From a virus, in the IMG/VR virus record IMGVR_UViG_3300025127_000253, positions 1-25,134 of that record: a stretch of DNA of 25,134 bases, one strand, 5' to 3'. Below, in pieces: positions 14,618 through 23,966 of the stretch. Numbering within the stretch: the first letter of the stretch is position 1; each line of letters starts with the position of its first letter. The position numbers were made by a program, and so were the translations under genes. Below the pieces are notes generated by a model, which was not told the DNA's origin, searched no databases, and worked only from the letters and a program-made list of their open reading frames with translations.

Positions 14618-16012
14618 ATGGCCATAACAAACGCACAACAATTCAAACAACTTGTAAACCCACCAATGGAAGGTAAGAAAAGACCTGGATATCGTGGTGA
14701 TGATGCGTATGGTGGTGGCGTGACTGCAGGTGGGAGTAGGGCTGATAGCCCAGGAGATAGAGGAGATGGAAAAGCACCTGACGTTGACATGTCACATTTT
14801 GGAGACACGGGAGATGTAGTACAACAAGATTTTACACCTTATAGTGACAGACCAGACACAATAACTAGTTTTGTTGATAATTTAAATGCCTCAAGAAAAG
14901 GACCAAGAGGAGTTCTTAATACGGTTCTTTCTGTTTTAGTTCCTGGATTTGGTCTTGCAAATATAGCTAATATTGCAAATCAAACTGCTCAAGCACGAGA
15001 TCTTATGGGTTTTGTTGATCAGCCTAAGGATGAAGATGACGATCAAGGTCCAGGTGGATCTGATAAACCATTAGAAGGATTACCAATTCTTACAGAGGGT
15101 ATTGTACCATCAACTCCTGATAAATCTGATGTCGAAGATATAAATCCTTTTAGAACTGGACCAGCGTATAGATTTATGAATAAAGGTGGCATTGCAGACA
15201 CCGTTGTAGGTGGTGAGTTTGATTTTGAATCAGCAAGACAAATGTATGGTCTAGGTAAACTTGTTAAGAAAATTACAAAGTCAGTTAAAAAAGTTGCAAA
15301 ATCACCAATAGGTAAAGCTGCAATATTAGGTGCTGTTGGTTTTGGTATACCCGGAACTAGTTTTGGTGGTTTATTAGGCAGAGCTAGTTTTGGTGGTGCA
15401 GCAAAAGGTTTATTTGGCACTTACGGCCCAGCTTCTGCTTTACGAAGTTTAGGTCTTATGAAAACTCAATTTCCAGGTTATGCTGAAAGAGTAGGACCAT
15501 TATCTAAATTAGGACCAATGTCAGGTATATTTGCAGCATCAGCGTTAGCAGGTTTAATGACACCAAAAGAAGAAGATGAAGATGAAGAAGATACTTACAG
15601 AGGTGAGGGCTTAGATATTGATGCTATTAGAGCTAATCCATATGCATATATACCTAGAAGATTTGCAGCTGAGGGTGGTGACATAGAAAAAGAACCTGTA
15701 GCTAAAAAGACTATGCCTTTATTAGATATGGGTGGCAAAGAAATGGATTTAAGAGCTGAAGGTGGTTTTGTGCCAATAGGTAGAATGGAAAAAGCAGACG
15801 ATGTGCCTGCAAGATTATCAAAGAATGAGTTCGTATTTACAGCCGATGCTGTAAGAAACGCAGGTGACGGAAATGTAGACAAAGGCGCAGAAGTTATGTA
15901 TAACATGATGAAGAACCTCGAGGCCGGAGGTGAAGTATCTGAAGAATCGCAAGGCATGGAAGGCGCACGTAAAATGTTTCAAACATCACAAAGATTAGAG
16001 GAAGTATTATAA
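14618..16012 (+). CDS. Internal/ejection-type virion protein with C-terminal ADDVPARLSKNEF motif
   Basis: A 464-aa protein. Residues 1-90 are Gly/Asp-rich and probably disordered. A hydrophobic helix-like stretch at about 98-120, a Gly/Ala/Lys stretch at 215-268 (KLVKKITKSVKKVAKSP then GAVGFGIPGTSFGG) and another at 301-313 suggest membrane-active segments, and an acidic run lies at 318-327. The C-terminus has EGGFVPIGRMEKADDVPARL, then SKNEFVFTADAVR (401-413), GAEVMYNMMKNLEAGG and ARKMFQTSQRLEEVL. I know this C-terminus from many marine phages, and it resembles the ends of some tail tape-measure/internal proteins. It starts the block of three ejection-type genes. Ejection role inferred. Confidence 0.65.
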   Translation: MAITNAQQFKQLVNPPMEGKKRPGYRGDDAYGGGVTAGGSRADSPGDRGDGKAPDVDMSHFGDTGDVVQQDFTPYSDRPDTITSFVDNLNASRKGPRGVLNTVLSVLVPGFGLANIANIANQTAQARDLMGFVDQPKDEDDDQGPGGSDKPLEGLPILTEGIVPSTPDKSDVEDINPFRTGPAYRFMNKGGIADTVVGGEFDFESARQMYGLGKLVKKITKSVKKVAKSPIGKAAILGAVGFGIPGTSFGGLLGRASFGGAAKGLFGTYGPASALRSLGLMKTQFPGYAERVGPLSKLGPMSGIFAASALAGLMTPKEEDEDEEDTYRGEGLDIDAIRANPYAYIPRRFAAEGGDIEKEPVAKKTMPLLDMGGKEMDLRAEGGFVPIGRMEKADDVPARLSKNEFVFTADAVRNAGDGNVDKGAEVMYNMMKNLEAGGEVSEESQGMEGARKMFQTSQRLEEVL

Positions 16013-17079
16013 TGACAACACAAACTACAAGAACATTACCTGCACAATTTGTTGAAGATTTAGGAACAGATCTAGCAACACAAGTAGTAGCACAAACAGG
16101 TGTACCTGTAGTATCAACGGGTTTAGCTGGCATATCACAAAGACCAGGTGAAGATCCAGCAGCTTTTCAAGCAAGACAAGACGCAGCAAGAAGATTTGAA
16201 ACAAGACAACAAAATTTAGCAGGACTTGCACCTCAGGTAGCAAGCCAAGGTGCATTACAAACACAAGCACAAACATTAGCACAGCAAGGTGTAGGATCCT
16301 TTCAACCATTTTTAAATCAAGCGCAGACTCAAGCACAAGTAGCTGCTGGTTTAGGAACACAGGCTCTTGGACAATTAGGCGGAATAGGAACTGGAGCAAC
16401 AGCATTTCAACAGGACGTACAAGACTTTATGTCCCCTTACCAAACACAAGTTATCGACGCTACATTAGCGGAGTTTGATCGTAACAAGGCTATACAAGAA
16501 CAAAGTATACGAGATCAACAAACAGCTTTGGGTGCGCTCGGCAGTGGTCGAGCGGGAGTGCAACTCGCAGAGTTCGGCACAGGGGCTGCGAGAGAACGAG
16601 CTTTACTACAAGCCGGTCTCTTGCAACAGGGATTTGGTCAAGCAGCAGCACAAAGACAACAAGATATACAAAATAGATTTGCTCAAGCGGGAGCAACTCA
16701 AGGTCTTGGTGCATTTCAATCAACATTAGCTGGACAACAAGCAGCTCTTGGTGGACAACAACAAGCATTACAAGGAACAGATATCACACGTTTAGGTCAG
16801 TTGGGCGCACTGAACCAGGCGCAAGCACAAGCTCAACTTGATGCACAAAGAGAAGCAACTAGACAAGCAACGTTCTTACCACAAGAACAATTAGATAGAT
16901 ACGCTGCACAAGTAACAGGAATCATGGGTGGATATCCGGCATCATTCCAAACAACAAATATACCTAACCCTACACCATTACAAACTGCATTAGGTGTTGG
17001 TACAACACTTGCTGGTATTTATGGTGCATATGGTCAAGGAAAAAGAGATCTTTCTTTACTAGGAGTGCCAAGAGGATAA
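16012..17079 (+). CDS. Gln/Ala-rich internal/ejection-type virion protein
   Basis: A 355-aa protein that is strikingly rich in Gln and Ala, mostly long helices with no cysteine. From residue 140 it carries MSPYQTQVIDATLAEFDR, then QQTALGALGSGRAG, then REATRQATF and a C-terminal Gly/Ala hydrophobic segment (LQTALGVGTTLAGIYGAYGQG, about 323-343). I recognise MSPYQ...IDATLAEFD as a recurring signature of podovirus-type internal proteins, comparable in composition to P22 gp7/gp20-like ejection proteins. The stop overlaps the next start in a TAATG. DNA ejection or core-protein role is inferred. Confidence 0.68.
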   Translation: MTTQTTRTLPAQFVEDLGTDLATQVVAQTGVPVVSTGLAGISQRPGEDPAAFQARQDAARRFETRQQNLAGLAPQVASQGALQTQAQTLAQQGVGSFQPFLNQAQTQAQVAAGLGTQALGQLGGIGTGATAFQQDVQDFMSPYQTQVIDATLAEFDRNKAIQEQSIRDQQTALGALGSGRAGVQLAEFGTGAARERALLQAGLLQQGFGQAAAQRQQDIQNRFAQAGATQGLGAFQSTLAGQQAALGGQQQALQGTDITRLGQLGALNQAQAQAQLDAQREATRQATFLPQEQLDRYAAQVTGIMGGYPASFQTTNIPNPTPLQTALGVGTTLAGIYGAYGQGKRDLSLLGVPRG

Positions 17080-17942
17080 TGAATAGAACTTTAAAAAGAC
17101 CAATGTTTAGAATAGGTGGATCAGCAGGAACTGGTATTACATCAGGGCTAGATCAACCACAAAAAATGGCTAAAGGTGGTAGAATAGAATATCAACAAGG
17201 ATCTAATCCATACGCCATGGGTAATTTTCAATCAACAGGTTTACCAGGTTTTTTAACTAGCTTTGGTTTAAATTTATTATCAACACCACCAGCAGGTAAT
17301 ATATTTCAAACAGCTGCAATATCTGCACAAGATCCATTTAGAAGATTACAGGCTGATCAAGCAGCAGCAATGAAGACAGCAGGTGAAAGAGAGTTTGCAG
17401 AAAAATTAGCTGCAGATGAAAGAGAATTTTTAAGTGGAGAAACGACTAGAAAATTAGAATCAGCAGAGAGAATAGCTGGTATGAAAACTACAGATTTAAC
17501 TGACAGAATACAAGCTATTGCAGATACAAAATATGATGGTGATATAATAAAAGCGCAAAGGGACGTTGAATTTGCAACTGAAACATATCCTAGTTTAGTG
17601 ATTGAATATGGACAAGAGTCAGTTGCTACATCTGTAATAGATTCTTCTGGTTTACAAAAACAAAAAGATATTAACAGATTTGTAAAACAAAACCCACAAT
17701 TAGCTCGTCAAGTTGTATATGATGTTAGAACAGGTAAAGCCATGAAATTTGTAAAAGATGAAACAGGTAAATTTGCACTTGTACCAGCAGATTCTGCTGA
17801 CATAGATACAACTAATGAAGGTATGCCTGAACCAGATTCACAAACAAGAAGTTTTGATTATCTTAGTGAAAAACAAAAAGAAAAATTAAAAGAAATACAA
17901 GAAGGCTCTGACTCTGAATTTGGCATGAATTTCTACGATTAG
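17079..17942 (+). CDS. Ejection-type virion protein with RPMFRIGGSAGTGITSG N-terminus
   Basis: A 287-aa protein starting in a TAATG. The N-terminus (residues 6-25) is LKRPMFRIGGSAGTGITSGL, a pattern I associate with marine phage internal proteins. It is followed by MAKGGRIEYQQGSNPYAMG, a short hydrophobic stretch and a long charged helical region (about 85-160) rich in Ala/Glu/Arg that looks coiled-coil. The C-terminus is acidic (SEKQKEKLKEIQEGSDSEFG). It lies between the Gln/Ala-rich protein and the 1309-aa giant, the usual three-gene order of internal virion proteins in short-tailed phages. Function is inferred from this context only. Confidence 0.65.
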   Translation: MNRTLKRPMFRIGGSAGTGITSGLDQPQKMAKGGRIEYQQGSNPYAMGNFQSTGLPGFLTSFGLNLLSTPPAGNIFQTAAISAQDPFRRLQADQAAAMKTAGEREFAEKLAADEREFLSGETTRKLESAERIAGMKTTDLTDRIQAIADTKYDGDIIKAQRDVEFATETYPSLVIEYGQESVATSVIDSSGLQKQKDINRFVKQNPQLARQVVYDVRTGKAMKFVKDETGKFALVPADSADIDTTNEGMPEPDSQTRSFDYLSEKQKEKLKEIQEGSDSEFGMNFYD

Positions 17943-17951
17943 GAGCAATAA

Positions 17952-20900
17952 ATGGCAAAATATGTCCCATTATCAGAAGCAGAATTAAACAACGACAGTA
18001 GTATATTTTCATCTGTTGCTGCTGGCTTTGCATCTGGTATTCTTAAAACTGTAGAGGGAGTTGTATCTTTAGGTGCAGAACTCATTGACCTTGGAGCAGA
18101 TACAAATAAAGCAGCAGAAGTAGAACAATTTTTCGATGACATAAATATATTTGAAGACACAGCACAGGATAGGGTTGCTGGTAAACTTGTAGAGGTATTT
18201 ACACAAATAGGTATACCAGGTGGTATTGGTTTTAAAGCTGCAACTAAACTAGCTGACAAAGCAATCAAGGCAAAAAAATCTGGTAATTATGTAAACGCAA
18301 GAGCTAAGTCTGTTCAAGATGGTATGAAAACAGCCCAATCACTAAATGATAGAATACCCGGTAAAACAAAAAGATTTGCAGCTGGTGTATTTGGTGGTGC
18401 AGCCGGTGAAACTTTAGTTGCAGATGTAGAGGACATTGGAACGTTTGGTGATTTTTTTGATGGACCAACAGCGATAGATGATAGAGAAACATTTGGTAGA
18501 GAAGAAGCAGGTAGAAGAATATTAAATAGATTAAAGTTTGGAACAGAATCTATATTTATTACACCGTTTGTTTATGGTGTGGGCACAGGTGCAAAAGCTC
18601 TTGCAAAAAGAGGCAAGGACCTTGCATATAGTGATAGCGCATTTGAAAGATGGGTAGACAAATATATTGGTTCACCATTTAGACCAAGAGGAGATTTGCC
18701 AACAGAAGTATTTGAAGCAGAAATGGCAAAGGCTGGATTAAAAGCAAGGGATACTTTTAGAGCAAAAGAAATTGTAGAAAATATAACAAGAGAAGTTGAT
18801 AAAATATTTCCTAGAACTGGTAAATTGTTTGATACAACCACAAATAAAGAACAAGTAGATTTTTACAAAAAAATAAATGACGTATTATTTGAAGGTGATT
18901 TAAGTAAACCAATAAATCCAAAAGCATCTGATGATTTAATTAGATTGTTAAAGAATAAAGAAATACCAGAAGAATCTATTACTAACATAGTAACAAATCT
19001 AAATGGTGCAAGAAATGAATTTACTAATTTAATTGATATATTAAACAGAAATGCAGGGACAAAAATTGCTGCAGGTGCAAAAGATTTACAGAAGATAATG
19101 AAAGATAGGATTGAGGGATGGCTAGGAGGTACATATAGAATATTTCAAAAACCAAAAGGTTTATTTAAATTATTTCAAAAATTTAAACCAACAGATGAAG
19201 CGTATGCAAATGCAATAAGTTTATTTAGAAGATATCTTGCAAAAACAGACAAAGATAGAAAAATACCATTTGATCCCGACAGCACAGATTATTATGAAAA
19301 AGCAAAATTTTTAGTAGATGATGTTATAAACCAAGTTCAGGTAAAAGGTAGACCTGCAGGTTTACCAGATATTACATATCAAAACGGTACAGCCATGTCT
19401 AAAAAGAAAACTTTTGAAGGTATACCAGGCAGAGGTAGTAAAGTATTTAGAGAATTGTTTGGTGAAATAAATGACCCAAGATATTCTATATTTAATGCGA
19501 TGACTAATCTATCATCCGTTGCAAGAACAGCCACGTATCTTGACGACGTTGCAGCACAGAATAGAAAAGTACAACAAGAGGGTGGTAGAGGTTTTTTTTG
19601 GGACACAGAAGATATAGCAAAAGAAGCTGTGCAATCACCAACAACTGGTATTCAAATAGTTCCTATTGATAGTGTAGTGCAAAAATTACCAGGTGGTAAC
19701 AGTATTGCTAATCCGTTGTCTGGTAAATTTACAACAAAAGAAATAGCTGACGGCATAAAAAATGCAAATGATATTGGTGCAGGTCTTACATCTGTTATCA
19801 GAGGTAGAGAGGGTGCGAACCCTGCAGAAAAAGCAGTAACATGGTTTTACAGAAATCTTTTATTATTTCCAAAAGGAATATCACAATTAGCAAAAACAGT
19901 TTTATCCATACCTACACACCTACGTAACTTTTTTAGTGCCGGTGCATTTGCTGGTGCTAACGGTATATTATTTGAAGGACTAACTAATCCTGGTCTATTA
20001 GCCAGAGCATTTAGAGAAGGTGTAGATACATCTGCATTATTAAAACTTGGACCATCTAGTCCACAGGCACAAGCAGCATACAGAGAATTACTAGAACTTG
20101 GTGTTGTAAACTCACAAGTACAGATAGGAGATCTTGTTAATCTATTAAAAGATGCAACAGGTAATCCAGGTGTTGTATCTACAGATGCAATACTACGACC
20201 GTTTATGACTAAACTAAAAAAACTTGGTAGTTTTTTTCAAGGTAAATATGTTGCAGAAGACGACACATGGAAGATTACAAACTATGTTGTTGAGTTAGAT
20301 AGATTAAAACAGTCTGCAGTAAAACAAGGTATTGAATTAACAGATGATGTAGTTAGAGGTTTAAAACAAGAGGCAGCTAACATTGTAAAAAACACTGTGC
20401 CAAACTATGCGTATGTAGGGTCTGCAGTTAAAACAGCAAGAATATTACCAATTGGTAACTTTATGTCGTTTCCTGCAGAAATGATTAGAACGACAACTAA
20501 TATCGCAGAGCAAGGTCTAAAAGAAATGAGGCATATACCATTAGAGGGTGAAAAAATTATAGGAAGCACAGTTACACCTTATGTTAACATAGAAGGTAAA
20601 GGTCTTGTTAAAAATAATAATCCTATGTACGGCACAGGATTCAAAAGATTATCTGGTATGGCCACAACATTAGTTGTTGTACCACAAGTGGTTGTAGAAG
20701 GAGCAAAAGCTATATATGATGTAACTGAGGATGAGATACAGGCATTACGTCAGTTTGTTCCTGAATGGTCTAAAAACTCTACGCTTGTCCCTATTAAAAC
20801 AGACGATGGTGAGTTACGTTACATAGATTTTAGTCATAGTAATGCATACGACGTAATAGCTAGACCATTTAGAACTTTAGTTAATAATATTATTGCAGGT

Positions 20901-21881
20901 GAACAGACTGATCAAACATTGTTATCTGGTTTTGTTAACGGTGTAAATCAAGCAGGTGCAGAAATAATGAATCCATTTATATCAGAATCTATTTGGACAG
21001 AAGCTGTTACAGATTTAACTGTTAGAGGTGGTAGAACAGCTGAGGGTAGACAACTGTACACAGATCAAACACCAGCAGGAAACAAAGCTGCAATTAGATT
21101 TTTACATTTAGGTATCGCTCTTGCACCATCATACAGACAATTTCAAAGATTAGGACAAGCTGCTTTTGGCACACCAACAAAACGTGGTGATGAATTAAAT
21201 ATAGGACCAGAGCTAGCAGGTTTTATGGGATTACGTCCTATTAAAGTAAATCCATTAGACTCTATGGGATTTAAAATAGCTGAATATCAAACTGGTATAA
21301 GAAATGCTAGAAGAGAATTTACTGGTGGTTATTTTGGAATATTAAGAGGTGGTAGAATAAAACCAAACGATGTTATCCAAGCATATTACAATTCTAATAG
21401 AGCTAGATTTTTAGTTCAACAAGAAATGAATAAAAATATAAATGCAGCACAAATATTAGGAGTAAACAAATCTGCATTACAACGTGAGTTTAAAGATAGA
21501 CAATTAAGCGATGCAACTTTCAATAGTTTATCTAGAGGTAGATTTGAACCATACTTTCCATCAGATGATATTCAACAAAGATTTGCTGAGATAGCTAGAA
21601 ATTTAGGTGACCCAAATGTGTTTACAGAAGTTAGACCAACATTAAGATTAATGTTGCAAGAATTTAAACGTTTACCATTAACAAGTGTTTTTGATTCTGA
21701 TGTAAATGATTTTTTATTTGAAGAAGCACCATTAATACCATTACCAACAACACCACAACCTGTTGTAAATACACAAGCAAATATACAACAAATTGATCCA
21801 ACAACTAACTTGACACGTACTGAACAAGCTTTATTATCACCCGAGGAAAAAATTATCCGGGAGAGGTTAAGGAGAACATAA
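17952..21881 (+). CDS. Giant internal/ejection virion protein
   Basis: A 1309-aa protein with AGGAG at 17941-17945 six bases before the ATG. It is helix-rich with hydrophobic/Gly segments near the start (about 17-45, VAAGFASGILKTVEGVVSLG) and around residues 630-690 (WFYRNLLLFPKG, then NFFSAGAFAGANGILFEG). A motif around 835-850 reads NFMSFPAEMIRTT. The C-terminus is NLTRTEQALLSPEEKIIRERLRRT, whose LTRTEQALLSPxEK pattern recurs in marine phage giants. Length, position after two smaller helix-rich genes, and position before lysis fit the T7 gp16-like class that forms the DNA-ejection conduit. I see no clear transglycosylase motif; enzymatic activity is not claimed. Confidence 0.7.
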   Translation: MAKYVPLSEAELNNDSSIFSSVAAGFASGILKTVEGVVSLGAELIDLGADTNKAAEVEQFFDDINIFEDTAQDRVAGKLVEVFTQIGIPGGIGFKAATKLADKAIKAKKSGNYVNARAKSVQDGMKTAQSLNDRIPGKTKRFAAGVFGGAAGETLVADVEDIGTFGDFFDGPTAIDDRETFGREEAGRRILNRLKFGTESIFITPFVYGVGTGAKALAKRGKDLAYSDSAFERWVDKYIGSPFRPRGDLPTEVFEAEMAKAGLKARDTFRAKEIVENITREVDKIFPRTGKLFDTTTNKEQVDFYKKINDVLFEGDLSKPINPKASDDLIRLLKNKEIPEESITNIVTNLNGARNEFTNLIDILNRNAGTKIAAGAKDLQKIMKDRIEGWLGGTYRIFQKPKGLFKLFQKFKPTDEAYANAISLFRRYLAKTDKDRKIPFDPDSTDYYEKAKFLVDDVINQVQVKGRPAGLPDITYQNGTAMSKKKTFEGIPGRGSKVFRELFGEINDPRYSIFNAMTNLSSVARTATYLDDVAAQNRKVQQEGGRGFFWDTEDIAKEAVQSPTTGIQIVPIDSVVQKLPGGNSIANPLSGKFTTKEIADGIKNANDIGAGLTSVIRGREGANPAEKAVTWFYRNLLLFPKGISQLAKTVLSIPTHLRNFFSAGAFAGANGILFEGLTNPGLLARAFREGVDTSALLKLGPSSPQAQAAYRELLELGVVNSQVQIGDLVNLLKDATGNPGVVSTDAILRPFMTKLKKLGSFFQGKYVAEDDTWKITNYVVELDRLKQSAVKQGIELTDDVVRGLKQEAANIVKNTVPNYAYVGSAVKTARILPIGNFMSFPAEMIRTTTNIAEQGLKEMRHIPLEGEKIIGSTVTPYVNIEGKGLVKNNNPMYGTGFKRLSGMATTLVVVPQVVVEGAKAIYDVTEDEIQALRQFVPEWSKNSTLVPIKTDDGELRYIDFSHSNAYDVIARPFRTLVNNIIAGEQTDQTLLSGFVNGVNQAGAEIMNPFISESIWTEAVTDLTVRGGRTAEGRQLYTDQTPAGNKAAIRFLHLGIALAPSYRQFQRLGQAAFGTPTKRGDELNIGPELAGFMGLRPIKVNPLDSMGFKIAEYQTGIRNARREFTGGYFGILRGGRIKPNDVIQAYYNSNRARFLVQQEMNKNINAAQILGVNKSALQREFKDRQLSDATFNSLSRGRFEPYFPSDDIQQRFAEIARNLGDPNVFTEVRPTLRLMLQEFKRLPLTSVFDSDVNDFLFEEAPLIPLPTTPQPVVNTQANIQQIDPTTNLTRTEQALLSPEEKIIRERLRRT

Positions 21882-22057
21882 TGGCGAGAAAATCAGCGCT
21901 ACAAAAAATTGAATCACATGAAAAGCTTTGCAGGATAATGCAAAAGCAAACCTTTGAGCAGATTAAAGAAATGCAAGATAGAATCAAAAGATTAGAGTAT
22001 TGGATCGTTGGCGGCATGGGAGCTGTACTAATGATTTTACTAACGGATATAGCATGA
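21881..22057 (+). CDS. XhlA/holin-like small membrane protein
   Basis: ATG 21881 overlaps the upstream TAA, and AAGGAG at 21869-21874 gives a usable ribosome site seven bases before it. The 58-aa product has an amphipathic, coiled-coil-like N-terminal helix (KSALQKIESHEKLCRIMQKQ, then QIKEMQDRIKRLEYW), then one hydrophobic segment at residues 41-56 (WIVGGMGAVLMILLTD). This is the architecture of XhlA/hemolysin-type helper proteins and single-span holins. It lies immediately before the M15 peptidase, whose start overlaps its stop (ATGA), completing a lysis pair. Which lysis protein it is (holin or helper) is not decided. Confidence 0.7.
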   Translation: MARKSALQKIESHEKLCRIMQKQTFEQIKEMQDRIKRLEYWIVGGMGAVLMILLTDIA

Positions 22058-22530
22058 ACTTAACACGTAACTTTACACTTTCAGAATTAACTAAATCGGA
22101 CACTGCAATACGTAAAGGCATTAATAACAACCCTAGTGCGGAGCAAGTAGAAAAATTAAAAGCATTGTGTGAAAATATTCTTCAACCGGTGCGTGACCAT
22201 TTTGGCAGAGTTAAAATTACCAGCGGTTTCCGTAGCGTAGAGTTGTGCCTAGCCATAGGATCGAGTCAGAACAGCCAACATGCTCGTGCAGAAGCGGCGG
22301 ATTTTGAATGTCCAGGTGTAGACAATGCTGAATTAGCTGATTGGATTCACAAGAATCTTCCGTATGACCAGCTCATCCTTGAGTTCTACACTCCGGGTGA
22401 ACCTAACAGCGGATGGATACATTGCTCGTGGATTGATGGAACACCAAGAGCTTCTTATTTACATGCATTTAAATCAGAGGGTAAAACAAAGTACAAACCA
22501 GTTATTGGTGGTGCTAAAAATTTAATTTAA
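22054..22530 (+). CDS. Peptidase M15-type endolysin
   Basis: Start ATG 22054 forms ATGA with the holin-like gene; an in-frame TTG at 22000 would add unsupported residues from the holin coding frame. The 158-aa product has NFTLSELTKSDTA at the N-terminus, GRVKITSGFRS (51-61), SQH76ARAEAAD83FE and WIH123CSW, which are the His/Asp/His zinc ligands of the M15 (D-Ala-D-Ala carboxypeptidase/L,D-endopeptidase) family; Glu110 is a candidate catalytic base. It would cleave peptide cross-links of peptidoglycan. There is no signal peptide, so export through the holin is expected. The shape is complete and looks active. Confidence 0.85.
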   Translation: MNLTRNFTLSELTKSDTAIRKGINNNPSAEQVEKLKALCENILQPVRDHFGRVKITSGFRSVELCLAIGSSQNSQHARAEAADFECPGVDNAELADWIHKNLPYDQLILEFYTPGEPNSGWIHCSWIDGTPRASYLHAFKSEGKTKYKPVIGGAKNLI

Positions 22531-23957
22531 ATCCAAGCTCGTAATTCTTCACCAAGGACTTCAGATGCAATATTTATTTTATTTCTTAAAGCCTTCACAA
22601 TCTTCTCGTCAATCGTGTCCTCACAAATTAAATCTATGTAAGTTACTGTTTTTTTCTGTCCTATTCGGTGTGCTCTGTCTTCTGACTGTAATCTCTTTTC
22701 TAGGTCATATCCGTTAGAATAGTAGATTACGGTGTTTGCAGCTGTTAAAGTTATCCCATAGCCGCCCGTAGACGGCGTTCCTACCATGAACCGGCACTTA
22801 GGGTCATGCTGAAATTGACGTATATTATCTTGCCGTTCTTCTTGTGGTGTGAGTCCATAATAACTAACCACGGACCCTGGACCATAAACTTTTTCTATTT
22901 CACTAACTATGTTTTGTATATCTTTCTGCCAGTGTCCCCATATAATAGCTTTACCTTCTGTTTCATCTAACACATCCATCAGTTCTGTAATTCTATTATT
23001 TTTTATCTCCTGCGCACTACCATCATCGGCAACGAAGTGACCACATGTTATTTGTTGTAATCTCATTAATTGAGTAATGACTGTCATGGTAGATGTAACT
23101 TTACCATTTAAAGTAGCGAGAGCTGTTTTTTTCATTTGATCATAAACTTTTTGTTGTTCTTTACTTAATGTAATATGACGTTTAATCCAATTCTTAGGAG
23201 GTAAATCTAAACAATCTTCTTTTAATACTCTGTAAGAAAAACCTTGTAATTTATCTGACAACTCTGAAAGATTTTGAAAAGCGTGCACGACTTGTATTGA
23301 TCTGCCTCTAATGTGCATAGTTTTCATTTCTGCATATCTATTACGAAAAGCATAGTATGAAGAATGGTTTAATAAATATGGATCAAGAAACTCACACTGT
23401 GTATATAAATCTAATGGATTTTTTGTAATAGGAGATCCTGTCATAATACGTCTGTACTTTGAATACTTACCAAGGTTTATAATATTTTTAGTTCGTTTTG
23501 CTGTAGGTGTTTTAATTGTTGTAGACTCATCAATAGCCATTAAAACTTTATGAGAGTTTAAAAATTTAGATGCAAACTTAATACCTTTTTCCGTACTAAA
23601 TGCTTCAACATTCATAACTAAAATATGTAACGCTGTTTCTATTTCAAATAAACTCTCTAATTTTTCTTGTTGTTTTTTTGTAATATTTGGCTGCCATAAT
23701 ACCGACACATTCTCTATGTGATCTGGTAAGTGCGTAGGAAGTTCTTGCTCATACCAGGTTTTTACAACACCTTTAGGAGCAATAATTAATGCACCGTCAA
23801 CTTTACCTTTGTCATAAAGCATAGACATATTATCTATTAATACTTTTGTTTTACCTGTACCCATTTCCATAAAATAGGCGTAAGTTTCTTTATTCCATGA
23901 CTTTTCTAAAGCAGTCAACTGATGCTTGTATGGCTTTGTCTTAAATTTATAATTCAT
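22527..23957 (-). CDS. SNF2-family DNA helicase/translocase-like protein
   Basis: A 476-aa minus-strand gene with ATG at 23957 and a weak AGAAAG just before it. Visible helicase motifs, in order: Q-motif-like KPYKHQLTAL (8-17), Walker A EMGTGKTK (31-38, G33-T-G-K-T37), VMNVEAF, motif II DEST (143-146), motif III TGSP (173-176), motif V GGYGITLT (398-405) and motif VI QSEDRAHRIGQ (424-434). This is the SNF2-like superfamily 2 arrangement found in many phages. The DEST in place of DEAH is normal in some SNF2 phage proteins. A role in replication, recombination or genome remodelling is inferred. Its stop overlaps the endolysin stop by four bases in convergent orientation. Confidence 0.88.
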   Translation of the reverse strand: MNYKFKTKPYKHQLTALEKSWNKETYAYFMEMGTGKTKVLIDNMSMLYDKGKVDGALIIAPKGVVKTWYEQELPTHLPDHIENVSVLWQPNITKKQQEKLESLFEIETALHILVMNVEAFSTEKGIKFASKFLNSHKVLMAIDESTTIKTPTAKRTKNIINLGKYSKYRRIMTGSPITKNPLDLYTQCEFLDPYLLNHSSYYAFRNRYAEMKTMHIRGRSIQVVHAFQNLSELSDKLQGFSYRVLKEDCLDLPPKNWIKRHITLSKEQQKVYDQMKKTALATLNGKVTSTMTVITQLMRLQQITCGHFVADDGSAQEIKNNRITELMDVLDETEGKAIIWGHWQKDIQNIVSEIEKVYGPGSVVSYYGLTPQEERQDNIRQFQHDPKCRFMVGTPSTGGYGITLTAANTVIYYSNGYDLEKRLQSEDRAHRIGQKKTVTYIDLICEDTIDEKIVKALRNKINIASEVLGEELRAWI

Positions 23958-23966
23958 CTTTCTATG

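Noticed and set aside
14401-14808. Minus-strand frame over small virion genes
   Set aside because: Plus-strand genes with coupled starts cover the whole stretch; the minus frame has no promoter or ribosome site.
16475-16729. Plus-strand 84-codon frame inside the Gln/Ala-rich gene
   Set aside because: It lies out of frame in a gene with a strong coding pattern, has no ribosome site and gives a sequence of no recognisable character.
22000-22053. TTG start extending the endolysin
   Set aside because: The extension has unsupported residues from the holin frame; ATG 22054 gives the standard M15 opening.
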